Positions 7,198 to 16,148 of a DNA stretch of 22,131 nt are shown piece by piece. Origin of the DNA: Ruminococcaceae bacterium UBA1767. GTDB taxonomy: Bacteria; Bacillota; Clostridia; Oscillospirales; Acutalibacteraceae. The first letter of the stretch is position 1. Each line of letters opens with the position of its first letter. The stretch covers positions 6,130 through 28,260 of the forward strand of contig DCGX01000044.1 in the NCBI GenBank assembly GCA_002315505.1, given 5' to 3'. The position numbers and the translations under genes were made by a program. The notes under the pieces are model-generated. The model made no database searches, was not told where the DNA came from, and saw only the letters and a list, made by a program, of their open reading frames with translations.

Positions 7198-8601
7198 ATG
7201 AAAGACGAGAACGATAAAATCCGTTCGGGTTACGATATTGACAGGATAATCGAAGAGTATTCTTCAACGGGAAACTCAAAAACCGAAAATTCTGAGGCTC
7301 CTAAACCTGCCGAAAAGAAAAAATTTGTTGTTCATATTGATGAAAGCCTGATGGATACACCGGCAGACAGCGGTACTTCAAAGCAGAATACAGGTGGAAT
7401 TTATTTTTCAAATTACACCAAGCATCGACCGCAGGAAAAGAATAACAGAAACAGATATGCTACAGCTCAGCCGACAAATGAAAAGCCTGTTGTTAAAAAG
7501 ACACAGCAGACTTCTTCGGGTAAGACCAGGGACACGGTCGAAAAAATCGGAGGAAAGGCTGCGGCAGGATTTCTTGCGTTTATTATCATCACAACTGTTA
7601 TATTGTCATATATAGGAATTACCTGTACAGGCGATATGCTCGCAGTTAACAGAAGTGACGAGAATGTACCGGTTTCAATTCCGGAGGGTGCGTCATACAG
7701 CGAGATTATTGATATTCTTAAAGATGCAGGTCTTATCAAGCGTAAGGCTTTCTGCAAGGCCTTTATCAGATTCCGTGATTTTGATGATGAAAAATACCTC
7801 AGCGGTGACTATTATCTCAACAGCAAAATGGGTGTTGAGGGTATGCTGAAGGATATTATGGCTGCTCCCGTTACAGCGGATACAATTACTCTGAGCTTCC
7901 CGGAAGGCTGGACAATATCTCAGATTTTTGAAAAGCTCCAGAAATATGACGTTTGCGACAGTGCAAAGCTGTACACTGCTATTAAGAATGCTAATTTCTC
8001 ATATGATTTCCTCAGCGAAATTGAGGACAATTCAAAGCGCTATCAGAAGTTAGAGGGATATATGTTCCCGGATACGTATGATTTCTATGTCGGCGCAGAT
8101 ACAAATTACGTTATTCGTAAATTCCTTGATAACTTTGAAAGCAAATGGGAAGACGAGTACGACGAGAGAGCTAAGTCTATCGGATTTACAAGGGATGAGG
8201 TTATTACTATGGCTTCAATCGTTCAGAAGGAAGCCGCCAATGCCGACCAGATGAAGACAATAGCTTCTATTCTTATTAATCGTCTTAAAAACCAGGCAAA
8301 CTTCCCGACACTCGGCTGTGACAGTACGGCAATTTATGTCAGCAACTATGTAACACCGCTTGTCGGTGAGGCTCAGGGTGCGAACTTCTATGCCGCATAT
8401 GATACAAGTGCAGTCAAGGGACTTCCTCCTGGACCGATTTGTAATCCGGGCATGGATGCTATCCGTTCGGTTCTTTATGCTGAGAATACAGATTATTATT
8501 ACTTTGCTCATGATAACAGCGGTAAGATTTATCTCGCAACAACCTACCAGGAGCATAAGAATAACTTGATTCTTATTATCAAGGCAAACAACAGTGACTA
8601 A
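7198..8601 (+). CDS. mltG: Endolytic murein transglycosylase MltG
   Basis: A 467-residue YceG/MltG-family enzyme that cleaves nascent glycan strands at the membrane and is thought to set glycan length. Order: a hydrophilic cytoplasmic N-terminus of about 120 residues, one transmembrane helix (about 121-141), a LysM-like start (VSIPEGASYSEIIDIL), then the catalytic domain with EGYMFPDTYDF (286-296) and ASIVQKEA, where Glu345 corresponds to the catalytic glutamate. LPPGPICNPG and the YYYFAHD end complete the family pattern. The N-terminal cytoplasmic extension is longer than in proteobacterial MltG (about 340 residues in total). GGGAGG (7186-7191) precedes the ATG by 6 bases. The mltG - U32 order, with ruvX nearby, recalls the alaS-ruvX-mltG-trhP neighbourhood of Bacilli (from memory). 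Confidence 0.95.
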   Translation: MKDENDKIRSGYDIDRIIEEYSSTGNSKTENSEAPKPAEKKKFVVHIDESLMDTPADSGTSKQNTGGIYFSNYTKHRPQEKNNRNRYATAQPTNEKPVVKKTQQTSSGKTRDTVEKIGGKAAAGFLAFIIITTVILSYIGITCTGDMLAVNRSDENVPVSIPEGASYSEIIDILKDAGLIKRKAFCKAFIRFRDFDDEKYLSGDYYLNSKMGVEGMLKDIMAAPVTADTITLSFPEGWTISQIFEKLQKYDVCDSAKLYTAIKNANFSYDFLSEIEDNSKRYQKLEGYMFPDTYDFYVGADTNYVIRKFLDNFESKWEDEYDERAKSIGFTRDEVITMASIVQKEAANADQMKTIASILINRLKNQANFPTLGCDSTAIYVSNYVTPLVGEAQGANFYAAYDTSAVKGLPPGPICNPGMDAIRSVLYAENTDYYYFAHDNSGKIYLATTYQEHKNNLILIIKANNSD

Positions 8602-8613
8602 GCAGGTAAAAAA

Positions 8614-9849
8614 ATGAGTGATATTAAAACAGCTTTCCCTGAATTGCTTGCACCTGCAGGCGATATGGAAAGATTTCAGAGAGCATTGTACTATGGTGCA
8701 GATGCTATATATGTCGGCGGTTCTGCGTTCTCGATGAGAGCGGCGCCTGCCAACTTCGGCTTTGACGAGCTTAAAGCAGCGGTTGAGATGGCACACAGTA
8801 AGGGTGCTAAGGTATATCTTACCTGTAATACCGTACCGAGAAATGACGAAATTGATGCTTTGCCCGATTTCCTTATGTCTGCAAGGGATACAGGAGTTGA
8901 CGCATTCATTATTTCCGATCTTGGTGTTTTCTCACTTGCAAAGAAATATACTCCCGATGTTGATATTCACATTTCAACTCAGGCAGGTATCACAAACTAT
9001 GCTTCTGCAAAAATGTGGTACGACCTCGGTGCAACGAGAGTAGTTACTGCACGTGAATTGTCGATGAATGACATTGCTGAGCTTCGTGCAAAAACCCCGA
9101 AGGAGCTGGAAATTGAGTGCTTCGTTCATGGTGCTATGTGCGTATCCTTCTCGGGCAGATGTCTTTTGTCAAATTATCTTGTTAACCGTGATTCAAATCG
9201 TGGCGATTGTGCTCAGCCCTGCAGATGGCAGTATGCTTTGATGGAGAAAACACGTCAGGGCGAGTATTTCCCCGTTGCAGAGGATGACAACGGCACATTT
9301 ATTATGAATTCCAAGGATATGTGTATGATTGAGCATATTCCGGACATGGTTAAGGCAGGAATTTCGAGCTTTAAAATCGAGGGCAGAGCGAAATCCGCTT
9401 ACTATACATCGGTTATCACAAACGCATATCGTGTTGCAATAGACGGCTATCTTAAAAATCCGACAGACAGCTATGTACCTGAAAAATGGGTACTTGACGA
9501 GATGTATAAAATTTCATCACGTGAGTATTGCACAGGCTTTTATTACGGTCATCCGAGAGATGACGCACAGATATATTATGACGGAGGCTATAAGCGTGAC
9601 TGGAGCGTAATGGCTGAGGTTGTAAACAGTGCTGACGGCAGAGTTGTCGCACGTCAGAGAAACAGAATTTTTGACGGAGAAACACTGGAGGTGCTTGAAA
9701 GAGGCAAGGAGCCTTATGAGGTTGTTATTAAAGACCTCCGTGATGAAAAAGGCGAGCCAATCGAAAAAGCACCGCATCCGATGATGATTTTCAGCTTCGA
9801 GTGCGACAGACAGATTCCTGCCGATGCATTACTCAGAAAGGCTTTATAA
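8614..9849 (+). CDS. Peptidase U32 family protein, TrhP/RlhA-like
   Basis: A 411-residue U32 protein. Despite the name, characterised members (TrhP/YegQ, RlhA) perform prephenate-dependent hydroxylation of RNA, giving 5-hydroxyuridine in tRNA or 5-hydroxycytidine in rRNA. Seen: the N-terminal LLAPAGDMERFQRALYYGAD block, and the U32 signature ECFVHGAMCVSFSGRC at about residues 168-183, followed by DCAQPCRW, giving four conserved cysteines (176, 183, 199, 203) suited to an iron-sulfur cluster. The C-terminal part is shorter than in proteins with a full additional domain. The ribosome binding site (GCAGGT) is weak, but the gene starts 12 bases after mltG, a linkage also found in Bacilli. Which RNA it modifies cannot be decided here. 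Confidence 0.9.
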   Translation: MSDIKTAFPELLAPAGDMERFQRALYYGADAIYVGGSAFSMRAAPANFGFDELKAAVEMAHSKGAKVYLTCNTVPRNDEIDALPDFLMSARDTGVDAFIISDLGVFSLAKKYTPDVDIHISTQAGITNYASAKMWYDLGATRVVTARELSMNDIAELRAKTPKELEIECFVHGAMCVSFSGRCLLSNYLVNRDSNRGDCAQPCRWQYALMEKTRQGEYFPVAEDDNGTFIMNSKDMCMIEHIPDMVKAGISSFKIEGRAKSAYYTSVITNAYRVAIDGYLKNPTDSYVPEKWVLDEMYKISSREYCTGFYYGHPRDDAQIYYDGGYKRDWSVMAEVVNSADGRVVARQRNRIFDGETLEVLERGKEPYEVVIKDLRDEKGEPIEKAPHPMMIFSFECDRQIPADALLRKAL

Positions 9850-9851
9850 TT

Positions 9852-11321
9852 ATGTTGTTAAGTAAAATTCTTGACAAAATTGAATACACCTGTGAGCAGA
9901 ACACTGATATTGATATCAAAGACATAGTTTATGATTCAAGAAAGGCGAAGGACGGAGTAATGTTTGTCTGCCTTAACGGTTATCGTTTTGATGCTCACAA
10001 TTATGCACCCGGTGCTTACGAGAGCGGATGCCGTTGCTTTATGGTTGAGCGTTTACTCGATTTACCAACGGATGCAGTGCAGGTTGTTGTTGAAAACACG
10101 AGAGCATCACTTGCCGTGGCTTCGGATAATTTCTTCGGTCATCCGTCAGAGGAACTGAAGGTTATCGGTATCACAGGCACAAAGGGTAAGACGTCGACCT
10201 CGCATATTGTCAAGAAGCTGATTGAGGCTTCGGGCAGTAAATGCGGAATAATCGGTACAGTCGGTGCTTTTTATGATGATGTAAGACTTGAAACGGTCAA
10301 CACAACTCCCGAAAGCTATGAGCTTCAGAAATTCTTCAGAATTATGCTTGATAATGGTTGTAAATACTGCGTTATTGAGGTTTCGTCACTCGGTCTTATG
10401 ATGCACAGAGTTGATTGCGTACAGTTTGAGGTCGGTGTGTTCACTAATCTTTCACCCGACCATATCGGACCTACGGAGCATCCCGATTTCGCCGATTATA
10501 TGTATTGGAAATCAGTGCTTTTTGAAAGATGCAGATTTGCGGCGGTTAATGTTGACGACCCTGCATATGAGACTATGCTTAAAAATTGTAGGTGTGATGT
10601 TCTGACCTATGGTCTTAGCAATGCACAGATTACGGCATCAGATGTTAAGCTGTTAAAGAATAATAAATTTATCGGCATTTCATTTGATTGCAGAGAATTT
10701 GAAAAAGAGTATCACGCTGAGCTGGCATTACCGGGATTGTTCAATGCATATAATGCACTTGCGGCAATCAGCGTGTGCCATGCAATCGGAATTGATACTT
10801 CAGAATATATTGAATGCCTTGAGGAAATCAGGGTGGCAGGCAGAGCGGAATGCGTTTATGTCTGCGATGATTTTGATGTGATTATTGACTTCGCTCATAA
10901 CGGAGTCAGTATGCAGAGTATGCTTGACACATTAAAGAGCTATCCGCACAATCGTATTATTGTCCTTTACGGCTCGGTCGGAGGCAGAACACAGCTTCGC
11001 CGAAGAGAGCTTGGACTTATTACGGGAAAGGAATGCGATTTGTCAATCCTCACGTCTGACGATCCCGACTTTGAGGACCCGATGGATATTATAAAGGATA
11101 TCGCACAGGCGGTAACCGAATCGGGCGGAAAATATGTCGCAATTCCCGATAGAGGAGAAGCGGTTGAGTATGCACTTGAGAATGCACAGAAGGGCGATAT
11201 TCTTCTGTTTGCAGGTAAAGGACATGAAAACTTTATGAAGATACGTGGCGAACACGTTCCGTTTTCGGAGAAGGAACATATAGAGATATTCAAGCAAAGG
11301 AGAAACCACAGGAATGTATGA
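9852..11321 (+). CDS. murE: UDP-MurNAc-tripeptide synthetase MurE, apparently Lys-type
   Basis: A 489-residue Mur ligase that adds the third stem-peptide residue to UDP-MurNAc-L-Ala-D-Glu in the cytoplasm. Seen: ATP-binding GITGTKGKTSTS (about 104-115), NTTPES, EVSSLGL, and GKGHE near the C-terminus. The specificity block reads SDDPDFEDP where mDAP-type MurE has DNPR, so the arginine that contacts the mDAP carboxylate is replaced by Asp. The segments NLSPDHIGPTEHPDF and IDFAHNG closely resemble streptococcal lysine-adding MurE (from memory), not the DHLDYH and DYAHTP forms of mDAP enzymes. ATG 9852 is chosen: it is 3 bases after the U32 stop with AGAAAGG at 9835-9841; the frame runs upstream inside U32 without a better start. 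The last 8 bases overlap the FemAB-type gene. Lysine is inferred; ornithine or another amino acid is possible. Confidence 0.9.
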   Translation: MLLSKILDKIEYTCEQNTDIDIKDIVYDSRKAKDGVMFVCLNGYRFDAHNYAPGAYESGCRCFMVERLLDLPTDAVQVVVENTRASLAVASDNFFGHPSEELKVIGITGTKGKTSTSHIVKKLIEASGSKCGIIGTVGAFYDDVRLETVNTTPESYELQKFFRIMLDNGCKYCVIEVSSLGLMMHRVDCVQFEVGVFTNLSPDHIGPTEHPDFADYMYWKSVLFERCRFAAVNVDDPAYETMLKNCRCDVLTYGLSNAQITASDVKLLKNNKFIGISFDCREFEKEYHAELALPGLFNAYNALAAISVCHAIGIDTSEYIECLEEIRVAGRAECVYVCDDFDVIIDFAHNGVSMQSMLDTLKSYPHNRIIVLYGSVGGRTQLRRRELGLITGKECDLSILTSDDPDFEDPMDIIKDIAQAVTESGGKYVAIPDRGEAVEYALENAQKGDILLFAGKGHENFMKIRGEHVPFSEKEHIEIFKQRRNHRNV

Positions 11322-12651
11322 ATTCAAAGCACAAACCGACTTCAAAGCCTTTGATGACTTTCTGTTGAAAAACGGCGGAACATATATGCAATGCTCACTG
11401 TGGCCGCAGGCTAAGCCTGCGTGGAAGCCGTACTTCTATGCGGGATTCCTCAATGGTGAAAGAGTGTTCCAATGCCTTATTCTTGCAAGAAAGCTCTCTT
11501 TTGCAGGAACAATCTGGTATATTCCCGATGGATTTATCTGCGACTATACAAACGAGAGCCTTATTAAGGAATTTGTCAGCTTTATTAAAGCTGAAATGAA
11601 AAAGAATTCCGTTACAGCACTTTTATGTGACCCGCACATTATGCTTCGTGTTAACGGCGAAACTCAGCAGAGCGGACTTCAGGCACATAAGATGCTTATT
11701 AAAAACGGATTCAGACTAAATCACGATATCGAAAACTATATATATAAAGCACCTGTTCAGTTTTATCTTCCTATCAAAGATAAGGAAACAGGAGAAAGAC
11801 ATACTGCAGACGAGCTTATTCATAAGTGTGAAAAGGGTGTAAGATACTCTGTCCGTATCGGTGACCAGAGAGGTCTTGTGTCGAAAATCTGCAGCTATGA
11901 TGATGTTAAGAATGACCCGACAATCATGGAGGATTTCATGAAGGTTATGGGTGATACATCGGGCAGAAATGATTTTATGGAGCGTAATAACGAATATACC
12001 ACCCATCTTATGGAGGTTATGAAGGATTACGCAGACCTGTCACTCGTTTACTATGATAAGGATGAGGACAAGCGCCTGCAGGATGAGAGAGATGCAATTG
12101 TTGCCGCCAATCTTAAAAAGATGGAAACCTGCAATGAAAAGCAGAAGAAAAAGCTCACCAACGATAATGCGGCAATTCAGCAGCAGACAGACAATTACTT
12201 AAAGCGTGTTGCTCTCGCTGACGAATTCTGTAAGGACAGAAAATTTGTTGTTGCCGCAGGTCTTACAATCCGCTATAACGGAATTGCAGGCTGTGTTTTC
12301 GGTGGCAGCAGAAACATATTGAGAAATGAAACACGTCCGAGTCATTATGTTAACTATCTTCGCTTAAAGAAGAGCGTTGACAGCGGAATGGAAATTCACG
12401 ATTTCGGCTACATTTTCGTTTCGGAAAAGAATCCGCCGAAGAATCCGGATGAGCCGCTCGGTGAATTTGTTACAAGAGAGGATTTCACGGGAATTGAGGA
12501 TTTCAAGAAGAGCTTCAATACCGACAGAATAGAATTTATCGGCGAATATGCGCTGGTAAATAATAGTTTGAAATTCAAAATGTACAGTGATTTTGTACCG
12601 AAGGCAAGAAAGTTCAAAATCAGTGTTGTACGAAAAATAAGAGGAAAGTAA
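11314..12651 (+). CDS. FemAB-type peptidoglycan bridge aminoacyltransferase
   Basis: A 445-residue FemABX/MurMN-family protein. These cytoplasmic enzymes use aminoacyl-tRNA to add residues to the stem-peptide lysine of lipid II, starting the interpeptide bridge. Seen: two GNAT-like halves (N-terminal WPQAKPAWKPYFYAG and DPHIMLRVNGE; C-terminal VVAAGLTIRYNGIAGCVFGG, SRNILRNETRPSHYVNY), separated by a charged helical stretch at about 253-305 that matches the tRNA-like coiled-coil arm of FemA. Length is close to FemA/MurM (about 400-420). The added amino acid cannot be predicted. The start overlaps murE by 8 bases, with AAAGGAGA at 11296-11303, indicating tight translational coupling to the enzyme that would supply its lysine acceptor. 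Its stop shares the final base with an ATG at 12651 that is not the true start of the next gene. Confidence 0.9.
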   Translation: MYEFKAQTDFKAFDDFLLKNGGTYMQCSLWPQAKPAWKPYFYAGFLNGERVFQCLILARKLSFAGTIWYIPDGFICDYTNESLIKEFVSFIKAEMKKNSVTALLCDPHIMLRVNGETQQSGLQAHKMLIKNGFRLNHDIENYIYKAPVQFYLPIKDKETGERHTADELIHKCEKGVRYSVRIGDQRGLVSKICSYDDVKNDPTIMEDFMKVMGDTSGRNDFMERNNEYTTHLMEVMKDYADLSLVYYDKDEDKRLQDERDAIVAANLKKMETCNEKQKKKLTNDNAAIQQQTDNYLKRVALADEFCKDRKFVVAAGLTIRYNGIAGCVFGGSRNILRNETRPSHYVNYLRLKKSVDSGMEIHDFGYIFVSEKNPPKNPDEPLGEFVTREDFTGIEDFKKSFNTDRIEFIGEYALVNNSLKFKMYSDFVPKARKFKISVVRKIRGK

Positions 12652-12668
12652 TGAAAGGAGGTAATCGA

Positions 12669-14834
12669 ATGCCGAAAAAGAAAACTAAGAAGAAGAGCTT
12701 TAAGGACCGTTCAAATGTCGGAGCTTTCTTTATTTCCGTGATTGCAATTTTCTGCTTTACAGCGATTATTGTCGGCGGTTACGTGTTTATTAATGCACTT
12801 ATTACTGTTAATGGTGATCCTGCAATTAATCTTGACACAGCCAAGGATAATCAGAATCAGACATCCTTCCTTTATGCGACGGATACTGACGGTAAGCAGG
12901 TTGAGCTTCTTACACTTCACGGAACAGAAAACAGAATCTGGGTAGACCTTGAAGATATTTCACAAAATCTTCGTGATGCCTTCATCTGCCTTGAGGATAA
13001 GCGATTCAATGAGCATCACGGTGTTGACTGGATTCGTACAATCGGTGTTATGGTTAAACCGTCAAATTCAGGACAAGGTGGTTCAACAATCACACAACAG
13101 CTTGTTAAGAATATTACGGGCAACAACGAGGTTACCTATGTCAGAAAATATAATGAGATTCTTACGGCTCTGAATCTTGAAAAGAATTTCAGTAAGGATC
13201 AGATACTTGAGGCATACCTTAATACTGTTTACCTCGGTCAGGGCTGTTATGGTGTTGAAACTGCGGCTGAAATCTATTTTGGTAAGACAGCATCAGAGCT
13301 TACCGATGCAGAGTGTGCTGTAATTGCATCAATTACACAGAATCCGTATAAGTATGACCCGATTAACTATCCTGATAAAAACAGAGGTCGTCAGGAAACC
13401 TGTCTTTGGTATATGCATGAGCAGGGCAAGCTGACAGATGAGGAATATCAGGCAGCGTTGGATTATGACCTTATTTTCACAACTGATGACGATTATGTCC
13501 CGAGTGAGGCACAGATTCAGCGTAAAGCCAATGAGGAAAAGCTCAAGAATTCATCAGGCTTCCAAAGCTATTATGTAGACTACGTTATTGAAGACGTTAT
13601 CGAAAGACTTCAGGATACTCTCGGCTATTCTGAAAAGGATGCTACTAACGCAATTTACGGTGGTGGTCTCAGAATTTATACCGCTGTTGACCTTGAAATT
13701 CAGAAAAAAGTCGAAAAAATCTACGTAAATAAAACCAACTGGCTTGATAAAGCGGCTCAGTCCTCATGTACTGTTATGGGCTATGACGGACGAGTAGTTG
13801 CCATTGTCGGCGGTGCAGGTGAGAAGGAAGGTAACCGAGTTCTTAACCGTGCAACACAGTCGCCGAGACCACCGGGATCTACAATCAAGCCGTTGAGCAC
13901 CTATGCTCCGGGAATTGAAGAGGATGAGATTACGTGGTCAACCTATATCAAGGACTATGCAATCTACTACAACGGTTCATACTGGCCGCACAACTTCTCG
14001 GGTAATAACGGTTCAGGCTCATACTACACCGTTCAGAACGCACTTGCTCAGTCACTTAATACAATTCCGGCAAGAATTGTAGTTAATATGCTCGGCACAG
14101 AAAAGGCATATGATTATGTTAAGAATAAGTTCCATATCTCAACTGTTGTTGATGGCAAGGATAATAACCCTGCTCCGTTGGTTGTTGGTTCAATGACCTA
14201 TGGTTGTACAACTCTTGATATGTGTGCCGCATACTGTTCATTCGGTAACGGAGGTAAATATTACAGACCTTACTCATTCTATTACATCACTGATGCAGCA
14301 GGTAATGTTCTTATTGACAACAGAAATGTTGATGGTGAGCAGATTCTTTCAGAGTCAACTGCTGAGGTTATGCTTCATATGCTTCAGACGGTTACAACTC
14401 AGTCAAGTGGTACAGGTTATAACTACAAGACGAGCGGATTTGATAACTACGCCAAGACAGGTACTACCGATGATAACAAGGATAAATGGATGATAGGCGG
14501 TACACCGTATTATTGCACAGCAATCTGGTACGGCTACGATACTCCGGAAACAATTTATACTAATGGTAACCCTGCAGGTACAATCTACAGAACCGTTATG
14601 AATTCAATCCATGAAGACCTTGCATACAAGGATTTTGAATACAATGATAAGGCCGAGAAGCACTATTATTGCACAGATACAGGTCGACTTGCCTCATCAA
14701 GCTGTTCATCTGCAGTAGGCTGGTATAAGGCTGACAGCGAGCCGGGTTATTGCTCAGGACACTACTATTACAGTGATGATTCTGAGGATGAAGATGTCGG
14801 CTCAGAAGAGGTTGAAGCAGAGGCAACGGATTAA
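12669..14834 (+). CDS. Bifunctional class A penicillin-binding protein (PBP1A-type)
   Basis: A 721-residue glycosyltransferase/transpeptidase that polymerises and cross-links peptidoglycan. Order: lysine-rich cytoplasmic tail, transmembrane helix (about 18-45), GT51 domain with EDKRFNEHHGVD (catalytic Glu109) and GGSTITQQLVKN (137-148), then the transpeptidase with SxxK as STIK (Ser404), SxN as SLN (462-464) and KTGT (596-599). The C-terminus carries three cysteines (668, 679, 695) and an acidic tail rich in Glu/Asp. ATG 12669 is chosen because AAAGGAGGT at 12654-12662 lies just upstream; the ATG at 12651 overlaps the FemAB stop and precedes the ribosome binding site. Placed after murE and femAB, it would use the branched stem peptides they make (inference). 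Confidence 0.95.
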   Translation: MPKKKTKKKSFKDRSNVGAFFISVIAIFCFTAIIVGGYVFINALITVNGDPAINLDTAKDNQNQTSFLYATDTDGKQVELLTLHGTENRIWVDLEDISQNLRDAFICLEDKRFNEHHGVDWIRTIGVMVKPSNSGQGGSTITQQLVKNITGNNEVTYVRKYNEILTALNLEKNFSKDQILEAYLNTVYLGQGCYGVETAAEIYFGKTASELTDAECAVIASITQNPYKYDPINYPDKNRGRQETCLWYMHEQGKLTDEEYQAALDYDLIFTTDDDYVPSEAQIQRKANEEKLKNSSGFQSYYVDYVIEDVIERLQDTLGYSEKDATNAIYGGGLRIYTAVDLEIQKKVEKIYVNKTNWLDKAAQSSCTVMGYDGRVVAIVGGAGEKEGNRVLNRATQSPRPPGSTIKPLSTYAPGIEEDEITWSTYIKDYAIYYNGSYWPHNFSGNNGSGSYYTVQNALAQSLNTIPARIVVNMLGTEKAYDYVKNKFHISTVVDGKDNNPAPLVVGSMTYGCTTLDMCAAYCSFGNGGKYYRPYSFYYITDAAGNVLIDNRNVDGEQILSESTAEVMLHMLQTVTTQSSGTGYNYKTSGFDNYAKTGTTDDNKDKWMIGGTPYYCTAIWYGYDTPETIYTNGNPAGTIYRTVMNSIHEDLAYKDFEYNDKAEKHYYCTDTGRLASSSCSSAVGWYKADSEPGYCSGHYYYSDDSEDEDVGSEEVEAEATD

Positions 14835-14872
14835 TGCTATTAATCTTTGAATTTTAATCAGGAGGCGGTTAC

Positions 14873-15298
14873 ATGATTATTATGTCGGTTGATTACGGCG
14901 ATGCCAGAACCGGTATAGCGGTCTGTGACCGTCTTGAATATTTCGCACATCCTGTGGAAGTTATCAACCAGAGCTATGAGCCGAAGCTACTTGAAAGAGT
15001 GTGTCAGCTTATTGCTGAGCATAAGCCGGAGCTTATAGTTGTCGGACTTCCTAAGAATATGGATGCCTCGTGCGGTGCAAGAGCTGAAAAATGCCTTGAA
15101 TTTGCACAGCATATTGAGGAAAAAAGCGGTGTCAGGACAGTTACGTGGGATGAAAGACTTACTACTGTCGAGGCACATAATTATCTTTCCTCCAACAATG
15201 TTAAGGGCAAAAAACGTAAGGATGTTGTTGATGCGGTAGCCGCTGTTATTATTTTGCAGGACTACCTTGATTTCAGGAGAAACTCAAATGCAAAATAA
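14873..15298 (+). CDS. ruvX: RuvX/YqgF-family RNase H-fold nuclease
   Basis: A 141-residue YqgF protein, typical length about 140. Known roles of the family are 5'-processing of pre-16S rRNA and a Holliday-junction-resolvase-like activity. Seen: the N-terminal strand MIIMSVDYGDARTGIAV with Asp7, the IVVGLPKNMD strand and loop, TWDERLTTVEA, and the C-terminal KDVVDAVAAVIILQDYLD with acidic residues, completing the RNase H-like acidic centre. AGGAGG at 14862-14867 lies 5-6 bases before ATG 14873. Its last 11 bases overlap the VanZ-like gene. Confidence 0.93.
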   Translation: MIIMSVDYGDARTGIAVCDRLEYFAHPVEVINQSYEPKLLERVCQLIAEHKPELIVVGLPKNMDASCGARAEKCLEFAQHIEEKSGVRTVTWDERLTTVEAHNYLSSNNVKGKKRKDVVDAVAAVIILQDYLDFRRNSNAK

Positions 15299-16148
15299 AA
15301 GGATTTATTTGTTTACGAAGTATGCAACAGAGCTGATTATGATGTTCTTCTTCATTATCCTCGTTGTACCGGGATTTAAGACTCAGGGTCATTTCTTCAG
15401 ACAGCTGTTTATTACTTCCCTGTTTACGGGTTGCTTTGTACTTCTTGCAGAAAGGGTTCGTGTAAAGCCTGTTGTGTTCGGTCACGGACTGGCAGTAATG
15501 AGCGGATTCTGGATTGCAGTTGCAATATATAACCAGATAAAAGAACATGTGGCATCGGATGATAACAGTATATCGTGGTATCATCTTTTCGGATACGATA
15601 AACCTGCCGTTATGATTATGGTTTACGTTATCACGATGTTGTTTTTCATGACAAAGCTGTTTTTCTGTTGGGAAAATAAGCTGTTTGTACGCTATTATCG
15701 TGAATTAAATATGTTTGCTTCCGTAACTTTTATTATTTTTATGGCAATTATCTGGGTTTACGGATTCTGGATTTGCAGAAGTTATTTGAACTACGATCAC
15801 TATATTAACCTTACTCCGTTCAATGCTTTAAAACAGGCTTTCTTTGATGAAAATTCAAAATATGACCTGTATGTGTTCTTCGGTAATATCGGTATTTTTA
15901 TCCCGTTCGGAATGTATACCGCGGTTGCGATGAAGGGTAAGGCTAAATGGACATTACTTTTTATCCCTTTGATAGTAAGTACGCTGATTGAGTTGTCACA
16001 GTATTATCTCGGCAACGGTGAATCTGACATTGATGATGTTATAATGAATACCTTCGGATTTTACATCGGCGTATTGTTTAAGCTCGTTACAGACAGGATA
16101 ATTCAGACACGTACAAAGGGTGCGATAAAATCATTTTTTATCTTTTGA
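15288..16148 (+). CDS. VanZ-like membrane protein
   Basis: A 286-residue membrane protein with roughly seven to eight hydrophobic helices. The C-terminal half carries the VanZ-like pattern: NLTPFNAL, FFGNIGIFIPFGMY, IVSTLIELSQYYLG, and DIDDVIMNTFGFYIG. VanZ confers low-level teicoplanin resistance in the VanA cluster by an unresolved mechanism; most relatives have no known function, so no resistance is claimed. The N-terminal half of about 150 residues is additional to the minimal VanZ (about 160 residues). ATG 15288 is chosen with AGGAGA 7 bases upstream; a TTG at 15267 is in frame but precedes the ribosome binding site. It is the last gene of the cell-wall operon, and its 3' end overlaps the convergent TauE/SafE gene by 18 bases. 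Confidence 0.82.
   Translation: MQNKRIYLFTKYATELIMMFFFIILVVPGFKTQGHFFRQLFITSLFTGCFVLLAERVRVKPVVFGHGLAVMSGFWIAVAIYNQIKEHVASDDNSISWYHLFGYDKPAVMIMVYVITMLFFMTKLFFCWENKLFVRYYRELNMFASVTFIIFMAIIWVYGFWICRSYLNYDHYINLTPFNALKQAFFDENSKYDLYVFFGNIGIFIPFGMYTAVAMKGKAKWTLLFIPLIVSTLIELSQYYLGNGESDIDDVIMNTFGFYIGVLFKLVTDRIIQTRTKGAIKSFFIF

Noticed and set aside
9801..9851. Upstream in-frame extension of murE into the U32 gene
   Set aside because: The extension lies wholly in the U32 coding region, has no ribosome binding site, and the family N-terminus aligns with ATG 9852.
12651..12668. ATG at 12651 as start of the PBP
   Set aside because: It overlaps the FemAB stop codon and precedes the strong AAAGGAGGT ribosome binding site that fits ATG 12669.
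15288..16148. Teicoplanin resistance gene vanZ
   Set aside because: Only family-level similarity is visible and no vanHAX or regulator genes are present; VanZ-like proteins are common and mostly of unknown role.
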